Shown here piece by piece: positions 39,439-49,135 of a DNA stretch of 64,000 nucleotides. The notes under the pieces were generated by a model. That model was not told the DNA's origin. It made no database searches and was given only the letters and a program-made list of their open reading frames with translations. Position numbers and translations under genes: made by a program. The DNA comes from Kallipyga gabonensis (GTDB lineage Bacteria; Bacillota; Clostridia; Tissierellales; Peptoniphilaceae): assembly GCF_001286805.1 (NCBI RefSeq), contig NZ_CXYV01000001.1, forward strand, positions 218,405-282,404, in the 5' to 3' direction. Within the stretch, counting starts at the first letter, position 1, and each line of letters begins with the position of its first letter.

Positions 39439-40412
39439 GCTGTTAAATCCTCTTTCTTTTCTAAAGTGATGACTTGATTGGAATCTATGTAAATGGACAA
39501 TACTTCGCCGGGCTCTACTTTCTGCCTTGTGTGAAGTGTCCATATTACCGATTGATAAGCGACGGTTACCTCATAGGTGTTCCCCAGATACTGGACGCTC
39601 TGAATAGGAAGTTTGAAGTGGAGGGCCTCTTCGGTGGGCGTCGACATGATGGCTTCCGGGCGGAACATTTGGTTCTCGTTCAGCCAGTTGGACTTCCCCA
39701 CGAACCTCGCCACAAACTCTGTTTCAGGCAGGTGGTAGATGGTCTCCGGTGCCGCATACTGCTCCACATGACCGCTGGATAAGACCGCGATGTAGTCACT
39801 CATGCTCATGGCTTCCGTCTGATCGTGGGTCACAAAGACCGAGGTGATGCCAAGCGATGAAGTGAGGGCCGTAAGTTCGTAGCGCATCTCCTCCCGAAGC
39901 AGGGCATCCAGAGCGGAGAGGGGCTCGTCAAAGAGGATACAGCCGGGCCTTACGGCAATGGCACGGGCGAAAGCCACGCGCTGCTGCTGACCACCGGAAA
40001 GCTGGTGGGGGTAGCGCTTGTCATAGCCCTCAAGGCGGACGGTACTCAGTGACTTGTGGACACGTTCTTCCAAATCCTTGGTGTCCTTTCTTGCCCTCAG
40101 TCCAAAGGCGACATTTTCAAACACTGTCATGTGCGGCCAAAGAGCAAAGTCCTGGAAGACAAAACCGAGATTCCGCTTTTCAGGTGGCAGGTCGATTTTG
40201 GCCTGCTTGGAAAAAACGCAGGTATCGTCCAACCAGATCTCACCGTCATCCGGCCTTTCCAGTCCGGTGATCATCCTCAAGAGCATGGTCTTACCGCAAC
40301 CGGAAGGGCCCAGAAGAGTGGTGAAACTGCCGTCTTTGATGGTCAGCGAGGTCGGATGGATTACCTGCTTCTTACCGAAGCTTTTTGAGATTTCCTTCAA
40401 TCGGATTTGCAT
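39435..40412 (-). CDS. ABC transporter ATP-binding protein (FbpC/PotA-like)
   Basis: The product has 325 residues from ATG 40412 with AAGGGGAG. Walker A is LLGPSGCGKTMLL, the Q-loop DFALWPHMTVFENVAFGL, the signature LSGGQQQRVAFARAIA, Walker B CILFDEPLSALD, and the H-loop VTHDQTEA. A C-terminal TOBE-like region follows. It powers the importer. Gene order is ATPase, binding protein, permease, then MBL. Confidence 0.93.
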   Translation of the reverse strand: MQIRLKEISKSFGKKQVIHPTSLTIKDGSFTTLLGPSGCGKTMLLRMITGLERPDDGEIWLDDTCVFSKQAKIDLPPEKRNLGFVFQDFALWPHMTVFENVAFGLRARKDTKDLEERVHKSLSTVRLEGYDKRYPHQLSGGQQQRVAFARAIAVRPGCILFDEPLSALDALLREEMRYELTALTSSLGITSVFVTHDQTEAMSMSDYIAVLSSGHVEQYAAPETIYHLPETEFVARFVGKSNWLNENQMFRPEAIMSTPTEEALHFKLPIQSVQYLGNTYEVTVAYQSVIWTLHTRQKVEPGEVLSIYIDSNQVITLEKKEDLTA

Positions 40413-40481
40413 AGTACTCCCCTTTTCTACAATCAAAATTAAGTGTAAAAGCAAGAAGTTAATTGCAACGCCCTACTGTGT

Positions 40482-40527
40482 AAAAAAAAAGTAAAATCCC
40501 CCCCGCTGTTATAAAGCAGGGGGATTT
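40482..40527 (-). terminator. Terminator of the surface protein gene
   Basis: On the minus strand AAATCCCCCTGCT pairs with AGCGGGGGGGATTT (one bulge) and is followed within four bases by T8-9. It lies just after the sortase-type C-terminus. Confidence 0.8.
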
Positions 40528-40553
40528 CATCAATTGAAGGAATGAATCTCGAC

Positions 40554-41375
40554 TTAGCGGACTACCTTCTTCTTATTCAGAATAACTAGTCCGCAGGCGG
40601 CGAGAAGGCCCAGTCCGGCAACCGTGATCAGACTAAAATCACCGGTTGATGGAGAACCGGAACCATGATTCTTGGAAGCGGTGGTCTTTCCCGGCTTCTT
40701 ATCTGTTTCCGAGGTATTAATACCAGGCTTCGTCAAAGGCTCCGTTCTCGGTTTAGAGGATTCGGTGCCCGGTTGAGAATGATCTGTTCCGGGCTTGGAG
40801 GGATCTGTGCCCGGCTTAGTGGGATCTGTGCCCGGCTTGGAAGGATCGGTTTCCGGTTCAGAATGATCTGTTCCGGGCTTGGAGGGATCTGTGTCCGGCT
40901 CGTCGTCTTCTACCAGGTCAAACATAGCCCAGATTGCAGTTAAATTACCTTTATTTTCTTCGCTAACAAGGAGACTAAATGTGTCTTTCAAACTAGCAAT
41001 TTCTTTTGCCATATTGTTCGGAGAGCTCTGAACTACTAATTTCTTTCCTTCAGGAACTCCCAGCGCCTTCAGCCGGTACTCACCTTCAAGCAGAGGATTT
41101 TCAAATTCGCCCTGCTTATTGTCATTGTAACTGAAGGGATTTTCCACCTCTGTCCAGACACCATTCACCTTTGCCTGAACCTGGAAGCTGATGCTGTCCA
41201 CGCGCTTTCCGTCTTCACGAACTTCAACACGAACAGGAATTGATGCAAGATCCTTCTTTTGAATGCGAACTTCCAAAGCTTGGGTTGAAGTATCCGTTAA
41301 CGAATCTTTTCCAGGAACAGAGACAAGATCTTTCTTCAGGTCAAAGGGCTTCTCTTCAAAGAGAGCTTCTTTCAC
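40554..41375 (-). pseudogene. C-terminal part of surface-anchored protein, out of frame
   Basis: The 273-codon frame continues the protein begun at 43132 but is one frame off because of the 101-bp duplication. It contains a beta-rich domain (VRIQKKDLASIPVRVEVREDGKRVDSI), a repeat wall-spanning region built of PGTDPSKPGTDHSEPET units (DNA repeats at about 40770-40905), and a sorting signal: SPSTGD, a hydrophobic helix (SLITVAGLGLLAACGLVIL) and NKKKVVR. The motif is SPSTG rather than LPSTG. On its own it lacks a signal peptide and is not expected to be made. Confidence 0.85.
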
Positions 41376-41568
41376 CTCATAATCGCTCTTGGAATCATCG
41401 ACGATAATCTTGTAGTCTCCTCGGATGAAGTAGTAGCGACCATCAGCATCCTTGAAGAAGGTAACTGTTCTTTCACCTCATAATCGCTCTTGGAATCATC
41501 GACGATAATCTTGTAGTCTCCTCGGATGAAGTAGTAGCGACCATCAGCATCCTTGAAGAAGGTAACTG
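41367..41568. repeat. 101-bp perfect tandem duplication
   Basis: The units 41367-41467 and 41468-41568 are identical and directly adjacent. As 101 is not a multiple of three, the duplication shifts the reading frame. Deleting one copy fuses ...KSDYEVKE directly to ALFEEKPFDLKK. Confidence 0.95.
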
Positions 41569-43132
41569 TGTCCAAAGAAGATTTAATCTCCCAAGGATCA
41601 TGGGCGACTCCGTCGGAACCAACCACCTTAAAGGTCAGGCCCAGGTCTTCAATCTCCTTATCCGTGATTCTTTCCCCATTGGCATAGCGGACATCCAAGC
41701 GGATCTTCCAGTAGTTTTTCCCCCAAACGCCTACATAATTAGTGGTCTCCTTCACTTCCACTTCCGCTCCTGGTTGGAAGGTGTTCCCTGCAGGATCTTT
41801 CCAGAAGAGGAAGGATTTGGCCGGATCGCTACTGGCTTCCGGCTCAGGCAGGATGACCTTACCGTTCTCAGGGGTCATGTCGGCGGGAGCCTTCATCCCC
41901 TCGGGTGGATTTTCGTAAGAGAAGGTCGCCATCGTTTGACCGGCATGGATCAAGCACACGCTTGGCGCTTGCTGGTAGGCTAAAGCACCGCTCACGTCGA
42001 TGGTGACCGATTCATTTTGATCGAACGAATAACCCGCCGGAGCTTTTGTTTCGGTTAAGGTGTACTCTCCATTGGGATACTTCTTTTGAGTCGTCATTGA
42101 CCCATTGGTGATTTCAAGGGTATCAATCAGCTTATCCCCTTGGCGAATTTCCACAGTAGCTTTATCATGGATAACCTTCTTGTTCTCATCGACCAGGTCA
42201 ATTCTGATATTATTCCCTAAAATCTCTTGTTCTTGGAGAGCCCGAAATTCCTTTACCAAATCATCCACTTGCGCTTGGCTCATCGTCGTGGACTGTAATG
42301 CACTCGTTACCTTTTCAGCAAATCCCTCATAAATTTCCGGATTCACTAACCCCGTATACTGGGCCATTCCACTGCGGAAATAGGATTGATTGATAACACG
42401 AAGCTCATCCTTATTGACGATTTCAGCAACAAAAACAGTATCCTGATTGATGGCGGTTTGGGCAGGATCCACTTTCTCATTACTGCCTTCCACATGCCAT
42501 CCTACGATCGTCGACCATGTGGATTGAGTAACCTTATGCGGATTCTTCGCGGCAGGAACAGAGGTCGGCTTGGATCCTTTCTCCACATCTTCCGTTGTTG
42601 TCTGTCCCCAATACTTATACGTCACCTTCTTCTTGCTATTGTCCGGAGCCGGATCATTAACAAACTCATAAGCTGTAATTAAAATCAAACCCGGTTGATT
42701 AAAATACGGCTGGCGCTTTCCCGTTAACTTGATTCGTTTTCCCAGGTTCTCGGGATGATCTTTTACATTCAGGATCTTCATAAAGTCTGAATCCGCCAGG
42801 TAAATGGGCATGATTTTATCCGGATTCTTTTCATTTCTGGCATCTGCCAAGGCAAGATTGAAAACCGATTGGCTAGCTGAGGGATCAATCAAATTGCCGG
42901 ACTTCAGGCTCCCAACGATATATCCCTCTACCGTGCACTCTTTGTTGTTTTCAATTTTCTTCGCCTCTACAACGCTTAAGGACTTGTTGGCAACTTCCTC
43001 CACCGATGAGCTATCTTTTTCTGCTGGATCACTGGCATAGATTCTTCCATCGACCGAAGTCAAAAGAAGGGCGAAAGCGCAGAATAAAGCAAGCAGACGT
43101 CGGCTAAACTTCAGGACCTTTGAACCGTTCAT
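41372..43132 (-). CDS. Surface-anchored protein, N-terminal part (SpaA-like), truncated by frameshift
   Basis: The product has 586 residues from ATG 43132 (AGGAGGAGAGC). A signal peptide ([25 protein letters not shown]) is followed by an OB-fold-like DUF6359 domain ([14 protein letters not shown]...[11 protein letters not shown]...MPIYL...[14 protein letters not shown]), and a SpaA/Cna-B-like domain ([20 protein letters not shown]...[14 protein letters not shown]). After the first duplication copy the frame is lost and ends in [17 protein letters not shown].... Without a sorting signal this form would be secreted. Full length without the duplication would be about 825 residues. Confidence 0.85.
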   Translation of the reverse strand: MNGSKVLKFSRRLLALFCAFALLLTSVDGRIYASDPAEKDSSSVEEVANKSLSVVEAKKIENNKECTVEGYIVGSLKSGNLIDPSASQSVFNLALADARNEKNPDKIMPIYLADSDFMKILNVKDHPENLGKRIKLTGKRQPYFNQPGLILITAYEFVNDPAPDNSKKKVTYKYWGQTTTEDVEKGSKPTSVPAAKNPHKVTQSTWSTIVGWHVEGSNEKVDPAQTAINQDTVFVAEIVNKDELRVINQSYFRSGMAQYTGLVNPEIYEGFAEKVTSALQSTTMSQAQVDDLVKEFRALQEQEILGNNIRIDLVDENKKVIHDKATVEIRQGDKLIDTLEITNGSMTTQKKYPNGEYTLTETKAPAGYSFDQNESVTIDVSGALAYQQAPSVCLIHAGQTMATFSYENPPEGMKAPADMTPENGKVILPEPEASSDPAKSFLFWKDPAGNTFQPGAEVEVKETTNYVGVWGKNYWKIRLDVRYANGERITDKEIEDLGLTFKVVGSDGVAHDPWEIKSSLDTVTFFKDADGRYYFIRGDYKIIVDDSKSDYEVKEQLPSSRMLMVATTSSEETTRLSSMIPRAIMR

Positions 43133-43245
43133 GCTCTCCTCCTCAATCTTTTCTCTTTCCTCATTCCATTCATAAACATACAAGGAAAGCATATCGAAGA
43201 GTTTTAAGGGCAATTTTAACAGAAAGTAAAAAGAAGGTTAAAGAT

Positions 43246-43278
43246 AAAAAAAGAGGTCCCGGCGTAGATCCGAGACCT
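43246..43278 (-). terminator. Terminator after rplA
   Basis: On the minus strand AGGTCTCGG pairs with CCGGGACCT over a 7-base loop and is followed by C and T7. It shows that rplJ-rplL do not follow rplA here. Confidence 0.85.
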
Positions 43279-43301
43279 TCTCTTGAATATTTGATATGTT
43301 G

Positions 43302-44009
43302 TTATTTCTTCCCCAACTCCATGAGGGGAGCTGTTTCAAGTGGGATTCCGGGGCCCATGGTGCAGGCGACGGTAACCGACTTGAGGTATTTACCCTTGGA
43401 AGAAGACGGTTTAGCCTTGACTAAGGCAGCCATGAGGGCTTCAATATTTCCGGCAATGGCTTCTTCACTGAAAGAAGCCTTACCGACCAAAACGTGGACA
43501 ATGTTCTGCTTGTCGGTCCGATATTCGACCTTACCGGCCTTGGCGTCTTTGACGGCCTGGGCCACATCCATGGTCACGGTACCGGCTTTAGGGTTGGGCA
43601 TGAGGCCACGGGGACCCAAAACACGACCCATCTTACCAACCACACCCATCATATCGGGAGTAGCAATGGCAACATCAAAGTCCAGCCAGTTTTCGTTCTG
43701 AACCTTGTCGGCCAGTTCTTCGCCGGCAAAATCCGCACCGGCATCCAGGGCTTCCTGAGCCTTTGCACCTTTAGCAAAGACGGCAACCCGGACATTCTGG
43801 CCGGTTCCGTTGGGAAGGATGACCGTCCCACGAACCTGCTGGTCAGCATGGCGGGAGTCAACACCCAGACGGGCATGAAGCTCTATGGTTTCATCAAACT
43901 TGGCTGTAGCGGTTTTCTTTAATAAAGAAGCCGCCTCGGTCAGGTTATAGGCCTGGTTCTTATCAATGAGCTTGGCAACTTCCTGATATTTTTTTCCTCT
44001 TTTAGGCAT
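43302..44009 (-). CDS. rplA: 50S ribosomal protein L1
   Basis: The product has 235 residues: [81 protein letters not shown]. It matches bacterial L1 over the full length, including [22 protein letters not shown]. It is part of the L1 stalk at the ribosomal E site and a likely translational autoregulator. It follows rplK. Confidence 0.98.
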   Translation of the reverse strand: MPKRGKKYQEVAKLIDKNQAYNLTEAASLLKKTATAKFDETIELHARLGVDSRHADQQVRGTVILPNGTGQNVRVAVFAKGAKAQEALDAGADFAGEELADKVQNENWLDFDVAIATPDMMGVVGKMGRVLGPRGLMPNPKAGTVTMDVAQAVKDAKAGKVEYRTDKQNIVHVLVGKASFSEEAIAGNIEALMAALVKAKPSSSKGKYLKSVTVACTMGPGIPLETAPLMELGKK

Positions 44010-44050
44010 AGATTCCTCCTTGTGGTACGAGCGGAAATTCCTCCCACTGG

Positions 44051-44476
44051 TTATTCTTCGACTGTAATGCCCATGGAACGTGCGGTTCCGGCAATCATAC
44101 TCATAGCAGCTTCCAGAGAGCCTGCATTGATGTCCGGCTTCTTGATCTCGGCAATCTTCTTCACTTGTTCCTTGGTCAGCTGGCCAACCTTATTTTTGTT
44201 CGGCTCGCCGGATGCCTTGTCCATGCCCAATTCCTTTTTAATCAGGATCGGTGCCGGAGGGGTTTTCGTAATAAAGGTGAAAGACCGGTCTTGGAAGATG
44301 GTCATCTCGACAGGGATGATCATTCCATTCTGGTCTGCTGTTTTCGCATTGAATGCCTTAACAAATTCCATGATATTTACGCCGTGAGGACCTAAGGCCG
44401 TACCCACTGGGGGTGCTGGCGAAGCCTGGCCGGCAGGAATTTGCAGCTTAACAATTGCACTTACTTTTTTAGCCAT
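44051..44476 (-). CDS. rplK: 50S ribosomal protein L11
   Basis: The product has 141 residues: [46 protein letters not shown], full-length L11 of the GTPase-associated centre. The second of two ATGs (44476) is preferred because AGGAGG is too close to the first. Confidence 0.98.
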   Translation of the reverse strand: MAKKVSAIVKLQIPAGQASPAPPVGTALGPHGVNIMEFVKAFNAKTADQNGMIIPVEMTIFQDRSFTFITKTPPAPILIKKELGMDKASGEPNKNKVGQLTKEQVKKIAEIKKPDINAGSLEAAMSMIAGTARSMGITVEE

Positions 44477-44632
44477 CATATCCTCCTAAGGATTGTGGTC
44501 GTGGTTAGTACGGGGTAAGCGCCCCCCTTCCACGCCATCTCTCGATTCTTGCGAGAACATTGTTCTCTCGATCTACTTCGGATTGTTTCCTCATCCTCCC
44601 CTTATTCAATGGGTAGGATGTGAAAAGCCTGC

Positions 44633-45241
44633 TTACTCAACTTCAATGTCATCAAAGGAAAGTTCAACCGAGGTTTCCCGACCAAACATATTGATCAAGC
44701 CCTTGACCACTTCCTTCTCCTGAATGACCTCCTCCACTTCGGCCATAAAACCGGCGAAGGGGCCATAGATGATCTGTACCTTGTCTCCCGCTTCCACTTC
44801 AATTGTCCGGTGGCGAATCTGCTCGCGAACACCGAATCGAGCAATTTCAGCAGGCGTAAGTGGAACCGGATCATTGGCCGAGCCGACAAAGCCCGTCACC
44901 CCTTGGGTATTCCGAACCAGGTACCAGGACTGCGGAGTAATGATCATTTTTACGATCACATAGCCGGGGAGCATTTTCCTCTCCTTGACTACCCGCTCTC
45001 CATTCTTGTTCTCCACTACTTTTTCCGTGGGAACGCGGACATCAAAAATCGTCTCCTTATTCTGGTTCTCAATGATCATCTGAATTTTGGTCTGTACCTT
45101 GTTTTCATAGCCGGAGTAGGTATGAATGACATACCACTTGGCTTCCTGTTCAGCATCAGACACGGTTTCTTGGTCTTCTTGATCTTGGGGATCTTCGAAA
45201 AGTTCTACATCTTCCGGTAAGTCGTTTTTGGATTGTGTCAT
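44633..45241 (-). CDS. nusG: Transcription termination/antitermination factor NusG
   Basis: The product has 202 residues. An acidic N-terminal extension of about 30 residues (SKNDLPEDVELFEDPQDQEDQETVSDAEQE) precedes the NGN domain (AKWYVIHTYSGYENKVQTKIQ...MLPGYVIVKMI...VRNTQGVTGFVGS) and the KOW domain (GDKVQIIYGPFAGFMAEVEEV). It binds RNA polymerase and modulates pausing and termination. The extension is longer than usual. Confidence 0.97.
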   Translation of the reverse strand: MTQSKNDLPEDVELFEDPQDQEDQETVSDAEQEAKWYVIHTYSGYENKVQTKIQMIIENQNKETIFDVRVPTEKVVENKNGERVVKERKMLPGYVIVKMIITPQSWYLVRNTQGVTGFVGSANDPVPLTPAEIARFGVREQIRHRTIEVEAGDKVQIIYGPFAGFMAEVEEVIQEKEVVKGLINMFGRETSVELSFDDIEVE

Positions 45242-45259
45242 TCCATTCCCTCCATCGGA

Positions 45260-45445
45260 TTAAAGAACAAGACCGATAATCCCTCCAAAGGCCAAATCAA
45301 GTACCCAACAGAAAAGTGCCACGGCGAGTGCGATAACCAAGGACACTGTGGTGTACTGGATAGTTTCCTGTTTACTGGGCCACTGAATCTTGCGATATTC
45401 TGCCTTTGCTCCCTGTAATCTTGAGCTTTGCTTCTTAGCTGCCAT
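45260..45445 (-). CDS. secE: Preprotein translocase subunit SecE
   Basis: The product has 61 residues from ATG 45445 (AAGGAGT): MAAKKQSSRLQGAKAEYRKIQWPSKQETIQYTTVSLVIALAVALFCWVLDLAFGGIIGLVL. The amphipathic WPS.....T helix and a single membrane segment are diagnostic. It clamps SecY in the translocon. Confidence 0.96.
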   Translation of the reverse strand: MAAKKQSSRLQGAKAEYRKIQWPSKQETIQYTTVSLVIALAVALFCWVLDLAFGGIIGLVL

Positions 45446-45456
45446 GTGAAAACTCC

Positions 45457-45606
45457 TTACTTGGTTTCCCGATGCAAGGTGTGTTTTTTGCAAACCGGGC
45501 AATACTTACGCAGTTCGAGGCGGTCCGTCGTGTTCTTCTTGTTTTTGGTGGTATCGTAGTTTCTGTTCTTGCATTCAGTACAAGCTAATTTAACCTTGTC
45601 TGCCAT
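45457..45606 (-). CDS. rpmG: 50S ribosomal protein L33
   Basis: The product has 49 residues: [25 protein letters not shown]..., with paired CxxC motifs (CTEC and CPVC), the zinc-binding form of L33. It is the first gene of the secE-nusG-rplK-rplA cluster, starting after AGGAGGGAGTATAT. Confidence 0.96.
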   Translation of the reverse strand: MADKVKLACTECKNRNYDTTKNKKNTTDRLELRKYCPVCKKHTLHRETK

Positions 45607-45691
45607 ATATACTCCCTCCTACTCCCAAAAGTTATCGGCAGCCTTTTTTCGCACACTAAAGAAAGGCCTATGTAGACCGATACATCGAGAT

Positions 45692-45720
45692 ATAATATCA
45701 CAAGTCCTAAGCAATTGCAA
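45692..45720 (-). promoter_or_regulatory. Promoter of rpmG-secE-nusG operon
   Basis: On the minus strand TTGCAA and TATTAT are separated by 17 bases, about 85 bases upstream of rpmG. Confidence 0.65.
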
Positions 45721-45796
45721 AATTCCAAAAGATTGGGTATCATTACCCTTTGTATACTGTGTTTCTATCCATGATCTTATCGAGTAAGGAGGTTCC

Positions 45797-47188
45797 ATGA
45801 TTCGTCTTTCGCATCCAAAAGCAAAACCCGCTCTGCCTACCGAGAAAAAAGAAATTGCCAAAAGACTATGGTCCCTCTCTTACCCTACGATGATCTCCTT
45901 TGGCTTAGAATCCTTCTATGATATTGTCGACATGGCCTGGGTCGGACAGATTTCGCCGGAAGCCCTCTCCGGTGTCACCATCTTTTCCACCCTCTATATG
46001 CTATTTACTGTTCTCAACGAAGTGGCCGGCGATGCTTCCATCTCCCTGATCTCCCAATATTACGGGAGGGGTGATAAAGAAACCACCCAAAGGGTCGCTG
46101 AACAAACCATCTCCTTTAAGATTGTCCTCGCTTTCATCTCCATGGCCCTCCTGCTCCTCTTTATCCGCCCCGTCATGGCTTTCTATACCGATGATGCCAA
46201 GGTTATCTCCGAAGCCCTGTCCTACGGCTATATCCGGATCTTCTTTATCCCGGTTCTTTTTGCCCTATACTCCGTCAACACCATCTTCCGCTGCACCCAG
46301 GACTCCATCACGCCCATGAAGATTATGCTGATTTCCGCCGTCCTCAACCTCATCCTGGACCCCATCCTCATGTTTGATACCGTCCCCTTCCTGGGCATCC
46401 CTGGTGCCGGTTTGGGTGTCCTCGGTGCTGCATGGGCGACCATCCTGGCCTCCGCCGCTGCCTTCATTTATGGTTTTACCATCCTGGCGACCGGCTGCAG
46501 AAAGGTCCGGATTTCTATCCCCGGCCTCTTCCGTCTGGACAAGGAGATTGACAAGAAGCTCCTTTTCATTGGAATTCCCTCCGGTGTCCAGTTCTTTATC
46601 CGCCAGTTCTTCAATGCCGCTATGGTCAAATTTGTCGCGGTCTACGGAACCACCGCCATCGCCCTGGCCGGCATCAATGGCAAGCTCAATGGCTTCGCTC
46701 TCATGCCCATCTTCGGCCTGACCATGGCGGGATCCACTCTTGTCGGTGCCGCTCTGGGCGAAAACCGGATCAAGGAAGCCGAGCTGGTTACCAAGGTCGG
46801 GGCCCTGGTCAATGTCATCATCGTCGGCTCCCTTTCCCTCCTCATCGCCATCTTTGCCCGGCCCATCATGTCCCTCTTCTCCCAGGATCCCATGATTGTG
46901 GATAATGGCATCCCCATGCTGTGGATTATGGCGGTGGACCTCCCTATCCTGGCCTACTGCTTCGGTCACAAAGTGGTCTTTTCCGGATCCGGTTATAACC
47001 GGCCTAAACTCATCTCCACCATTGGCTCCACCTGGCTGGTCCACCTTCCCGTGGTTCTGGTCATGATTTACGTCCTCCATGTCCCCATTCTCATCTTTTG
47101 GACCTCCTACCTCTTTGCGGACACAGCAGACCTCCTCATCACCCTCTATTATTACAACCAGCCCACCTGGAGACTCAACCGCGTCTGA
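45797..47188 (+). CDS. MATE family efflux transporter
   Basis: The product has 463 residues with about twelve membrane segments and the MATE signature in both halves: SYPTMISFGLESFYDIVDMAWVGQISPEALSGVTIF at the N-terminus and GIPSGVQFFIRQFFNAAMVKFVAVYGTTAIALAGINGKLNGFALMPIFGLTMAGSTLVGAALG in the second half. It exports cationic or drug-like compounds using an ion gradient. It is divergent from rpmG, with AAGGAGGTTCC upstream and a terminator at 47207. Confidence 0.95.
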   Translation: MIRLSHPKAKPALPTEKKEIAKRLWSLSYPTMISFGLESFYDIVDMAWVGQISPEALSGVTIFSTLYMLFTVLNEVAGDASISLISQYYGRGDKETTQRVAEQTISFKIVLAFISMALLLLFIRPVMAFYTDDAKVISEALSYGYIRIFFIPVLFALYSVNTIFRCTQDSITPMKIMLISAVLNLILDPILMFDTVPFLGIPGAGLGVLGAAWATILASAAAFIYGFTILATGCRKVRISIPGLFRLDKEIDKKLLFIGIPSGVQFFIRQFFNAAMVKFVAVYGTTAIALAGINGKLNGFALMPIFGLTMAGSTLVGAALGENRIKEAELVTKVGALVNVIIVGSLSLLIAIFARPIMSLFSQDPMIVDNGIPMLWIMAVDLPILAYCFGHKVVFSGSGYNRPKLISTIGSTWLVHLPVVLVMIYVLHVPILIFWTSYLFADTADLLITLYYYNQPTWRLNRV

Positions 47189-47206
47189 TTATCCCCGTCT
47201 TTCCCC

Positions 47207-47231
47207 ATCCCCGGACCTCCGGGGATTTTTT
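47207..47231 (+). terminator. Terminator after MATE gene
   Basis: ATCCCCGG pairs with CCGGGGAT over loop ACCT and runs into T6. It also overlaps the end of the convergent thioesterase gene. Confidence 0.85.
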
Positions 47232-47658
47232 ATTTTTCTTCTTCCCAACCTTCCGGCAGCATAGGACGGCCCAAGCGGTAGTAGGTAGCTGTGGAAATCC
47301 CCAGAACCTTCTCCCCGTCACTCACCTCGGCCTTCAAGGTCACAATCCTCTTCCCCTCATTGACTACCTCCGCCTGACAATAAGCGGTTCCTCCTTCTTT
47401 AATGGAGTCCATGAAGTGGTAAGAAATATCAATGGTAGTCACCGCCTCATCCAAATAAACCAGGGCCAGGGCCATAGTGGCATCCGCCAGAGATACCAGG
47501 GATCCTCCCTGGGCGATCCGGTAGGGATTGGTCAGGTCCTCCCCGATCTTCATGGAGGCCTCGGCATAGCCCTCGCCCACCTCCTCGCACTCGACCCCGA
47601 TGTGGAGGCCGAAGTTGTTATGGTTGATCCGGAAACGCAAGTTTTCTTCTTTAATCAT
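47230..47658 (-). CDS. PaaI-type hotdog thioesterase
   Basis: The product has 142 residues from ATG 47658 with AAAGGACATC. The hotdog-fold motifs are GVECEEVGEGYAEASMKIGEDLTNPYRIAQGGSLVSLADATMALAL and a C-terminal KAEVSDGEKVLGISTATYYRL. In place of the usual HGG the motif is AQGG, with the catalytic region otherwise conserved. It probably hydrolyses an acyl-CoA. It stands alone. Confidence 0.88.
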   Translation of the reverse strand: MIKEENLRFRINHNNFGLHIGVECEEVGEGYAEASMKIGEDLTNPYRIAQGGSLVSLADATMALALVYLDEAVTTIDISYHFMDSIKEGGTAYCQAEVVNEGKRIVTLKAEVSDGEKVLGISTATYYRLGRPMLPEGWEEEK

Positions 47659-47800
47659 AAGATGTCCTTTCTGAATTGAAATAGGAAACAAACAATATGA
47701 ATATACCCTTATGGGGGGAGGGGTTATATAATATAAGACAGGGCTCGCTGAAGAAATAAGCAAAAAATTTAATTATTCTCTCTATTTGAAAGGAGATTAT

Positions 47801-48145
47801 ATGACCATCTTTCGTCATTTCTTAAAGAAGAGTACAGATGATTTATGCCTCATGGAGGCCGCTCAAATCCTCCGTGACCAGCCCGATTCCGCCATCCTCC
47901 TCGACGTTCGCAGTGATGAAGAATGGAACGAGGGCCACCTTCCCGGTGCTCTTCATATTCCACATGACCAAATCCCGCAAAGGGCCAAAGAGGAGCTTCC
48001 TCAAGATAAGCCCCTCTTTGTCTATTGTCGGTCGGGCCACCGGGCCGGACTCGCCAAAAAGGATTTGGAAAAGCTCGGCTTTACTGAGGTCCATAATGTG
48101 GGGGGTATTTTGGATTATAAGGGGGAGTTATTAAGGGAATTATAA
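47801..48145 (+). CDS. Rhodanese-like sulfurtransferase
   Basis: The product has 114 residues from ATG 47801 (AAAGGAGATTAT): LMEAAQILRDQPDSAILLDVRSDEEWNEGHLPGALHIPHDQI...KPLFVYCRSGHRAGLAKKDLEKLGFTEVHNVGGI. The active-site loop YCRSGHRAG contains the catalytic cysteine. It is a single-domain cytosolic enzyme for sulfane sulfur transfer. Confidence 0.93.
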   Translation: MTIFRHFLKKSTDDLCLMEAAQILRDQPDSAILLDVRSDEEWNEGHLPGALHIPHDQIPQRAKEELPQDKPLFVYCRSGHRAGLAKKDLEKLGFTEVHNVGGILDYKGELLREL

Positions 48146-48262
48146 AATGTGATTCCCTTAACTATCATCTTCCCATAGTATATACCTCAATACTAATAAT
48201 AGCGGAGGGATAAAGAATACTATGCTATAATCTCAAAATACGTTCTTTTATGGAGAAAATAT

Positions 48263-48604
48263 ATGAATGAGTTAGAAGAAAATTTAATTATTGATTTACA
48301 AAAGATGAACTCTCTTTCAGGAGATGAGGCACATCAATACTGGTTTCACCGTTTCCAGGGGCTGGCGTATGAAGATGATCAGCATCTGCGTGATGCAATA
48401 TCTGAATTAGAAAAGTTAGAACTTCTAATGATCTCTTTATGGGCGGATAATATCCCTTGGCTAGCAGAACTTACAGAACGCGGAAAAAAATATTCAAGAA
48501 ATAAAGTATTGCTTCATCTGTATGGATTGCCCTTAATAAAATGGCTATTTGGGTTCATTACAATGATTTTAGCTGGAGTGTTGACCCATTTGTTAACGAA
48601 ATGA
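48263..48604 (+). CDS. Small membrane protein, unknown
   Basis: The product has 113 residues: an N-terminal soluble helical part (MNELEENLIIDLQKMNSLSGDEAHQYWFHRFQGLAYEDDQHLRDAISELEKLELLMISLWADNIPWLAELTERGKKY) and one C-terminal membrane helix (LIKWLFGFITMILAGVLTHLL). The WADN.PWL..LT..G piece resembles a degraded winged-helix end. The DNA is AT-rich compared with its neighbours, suggesting acquisition. No function is assigned. Confidence 0.65.
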   Translation: MNELEENLIIDLQKMNSLSGDEAHQYWFHRFQGLAYEDDQHLRDAISELEKLELLMISLWADNIPWLAELTERGKKYSRNKVLLHLYGLPLIKWLFGFITMILAGVLTHLLTK

Positions 48605-48828
48605 TCCAAAAATAGTTCATGTTTTGAATAACCAATTCAAAATAAAAACCCTTTTACACTTTTCGAATTATTTCTTTACATCCAGTAAATTTCTGGTTGT
48701 TATGACAATATAAGTATATACTTTTCACAATAGAAATATTTAATACGATTGTAAATATGTATTTCCAGAAGAGTGGATAAAAGTTAACTTACATAACTTA
48801 AAAAGCTTCCATATTTTTTTTTTAATAA

Positions 48829-48930
48829 AAATATGAAGGTATTAATGATACCATGAGGGAAGCGGCCATAGAAATGATGGCCAAAATAATCTAGAAAAAA
48901 ATTGGGGGCAAAATTGGGGGCAAAACCTAA
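48829..48930 (+). pseudogene. Decayed integrase 3' end near tRNA-Pro(CGG)
   Basis: The frame reads YEGINDTMREAAIEMMAKII, stop, KKIGGKIGGKT, stop. Many tyrosine integrases end in ...REAA..M..I(W)..K.GGK.GGKT. One TAG (possibly from TGG) and loss of the rest mark it as a relic. The surrounding 48605-48996 is AT-rich and holds no other gene. Confidence 0.5.
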
Positions 48931-48996
48931 AATGTCTATAACTCAGAGGAAACAAAAACGGCCTGAAAGCCTTTATTTCAAGCCGTTTCTTTATTA

Positions 48997-49070
48997 TCGG
49001 AGTGAAAGGATTCGAACCTTCGGCCTCCTGCTCCCGAAGCAGGCGCGCTACCGAGCTGCGCTACACCCCG
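48997..49070 (-). tRNA. tRNA-Pro (anticodon CGG)
   Basis: The acceptor CGGGGTG/CACTCCG, D-arm GCGC, anticodon stem CCTGC/GCAGG with loop TTCGGGA, and T-loop TTCGAAT all fold. The discriminator is A and no CCA is encoded. A terminator hairpin AACGGC.TGAAA/TTTCA.GCCGTT with T5 lies downstream at about 48954-48988. Confidence 0.95.
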
Positions 49071-49135
49071 AAAAAGTCACCGAATCCGTTTGGTGACTTA
49101 AAGATTATACCACAGGAATGGCCTTCCATCAAAAT

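Noticed and set aside
46265-47080. A 271-codon minus-strand ORF opposite the MATE gene
   Set aside because: It is the antisense of a clear MATE transporter, with low-complexity D/G/H-rich translation and no start signal.
48902-49096. A 64-codon plus-strand ORF over tRNA-Pro(CGG)
   Set aside because: It passes through the tRNA gene; its first codons are better explained as the end of an integrase relic in another register.
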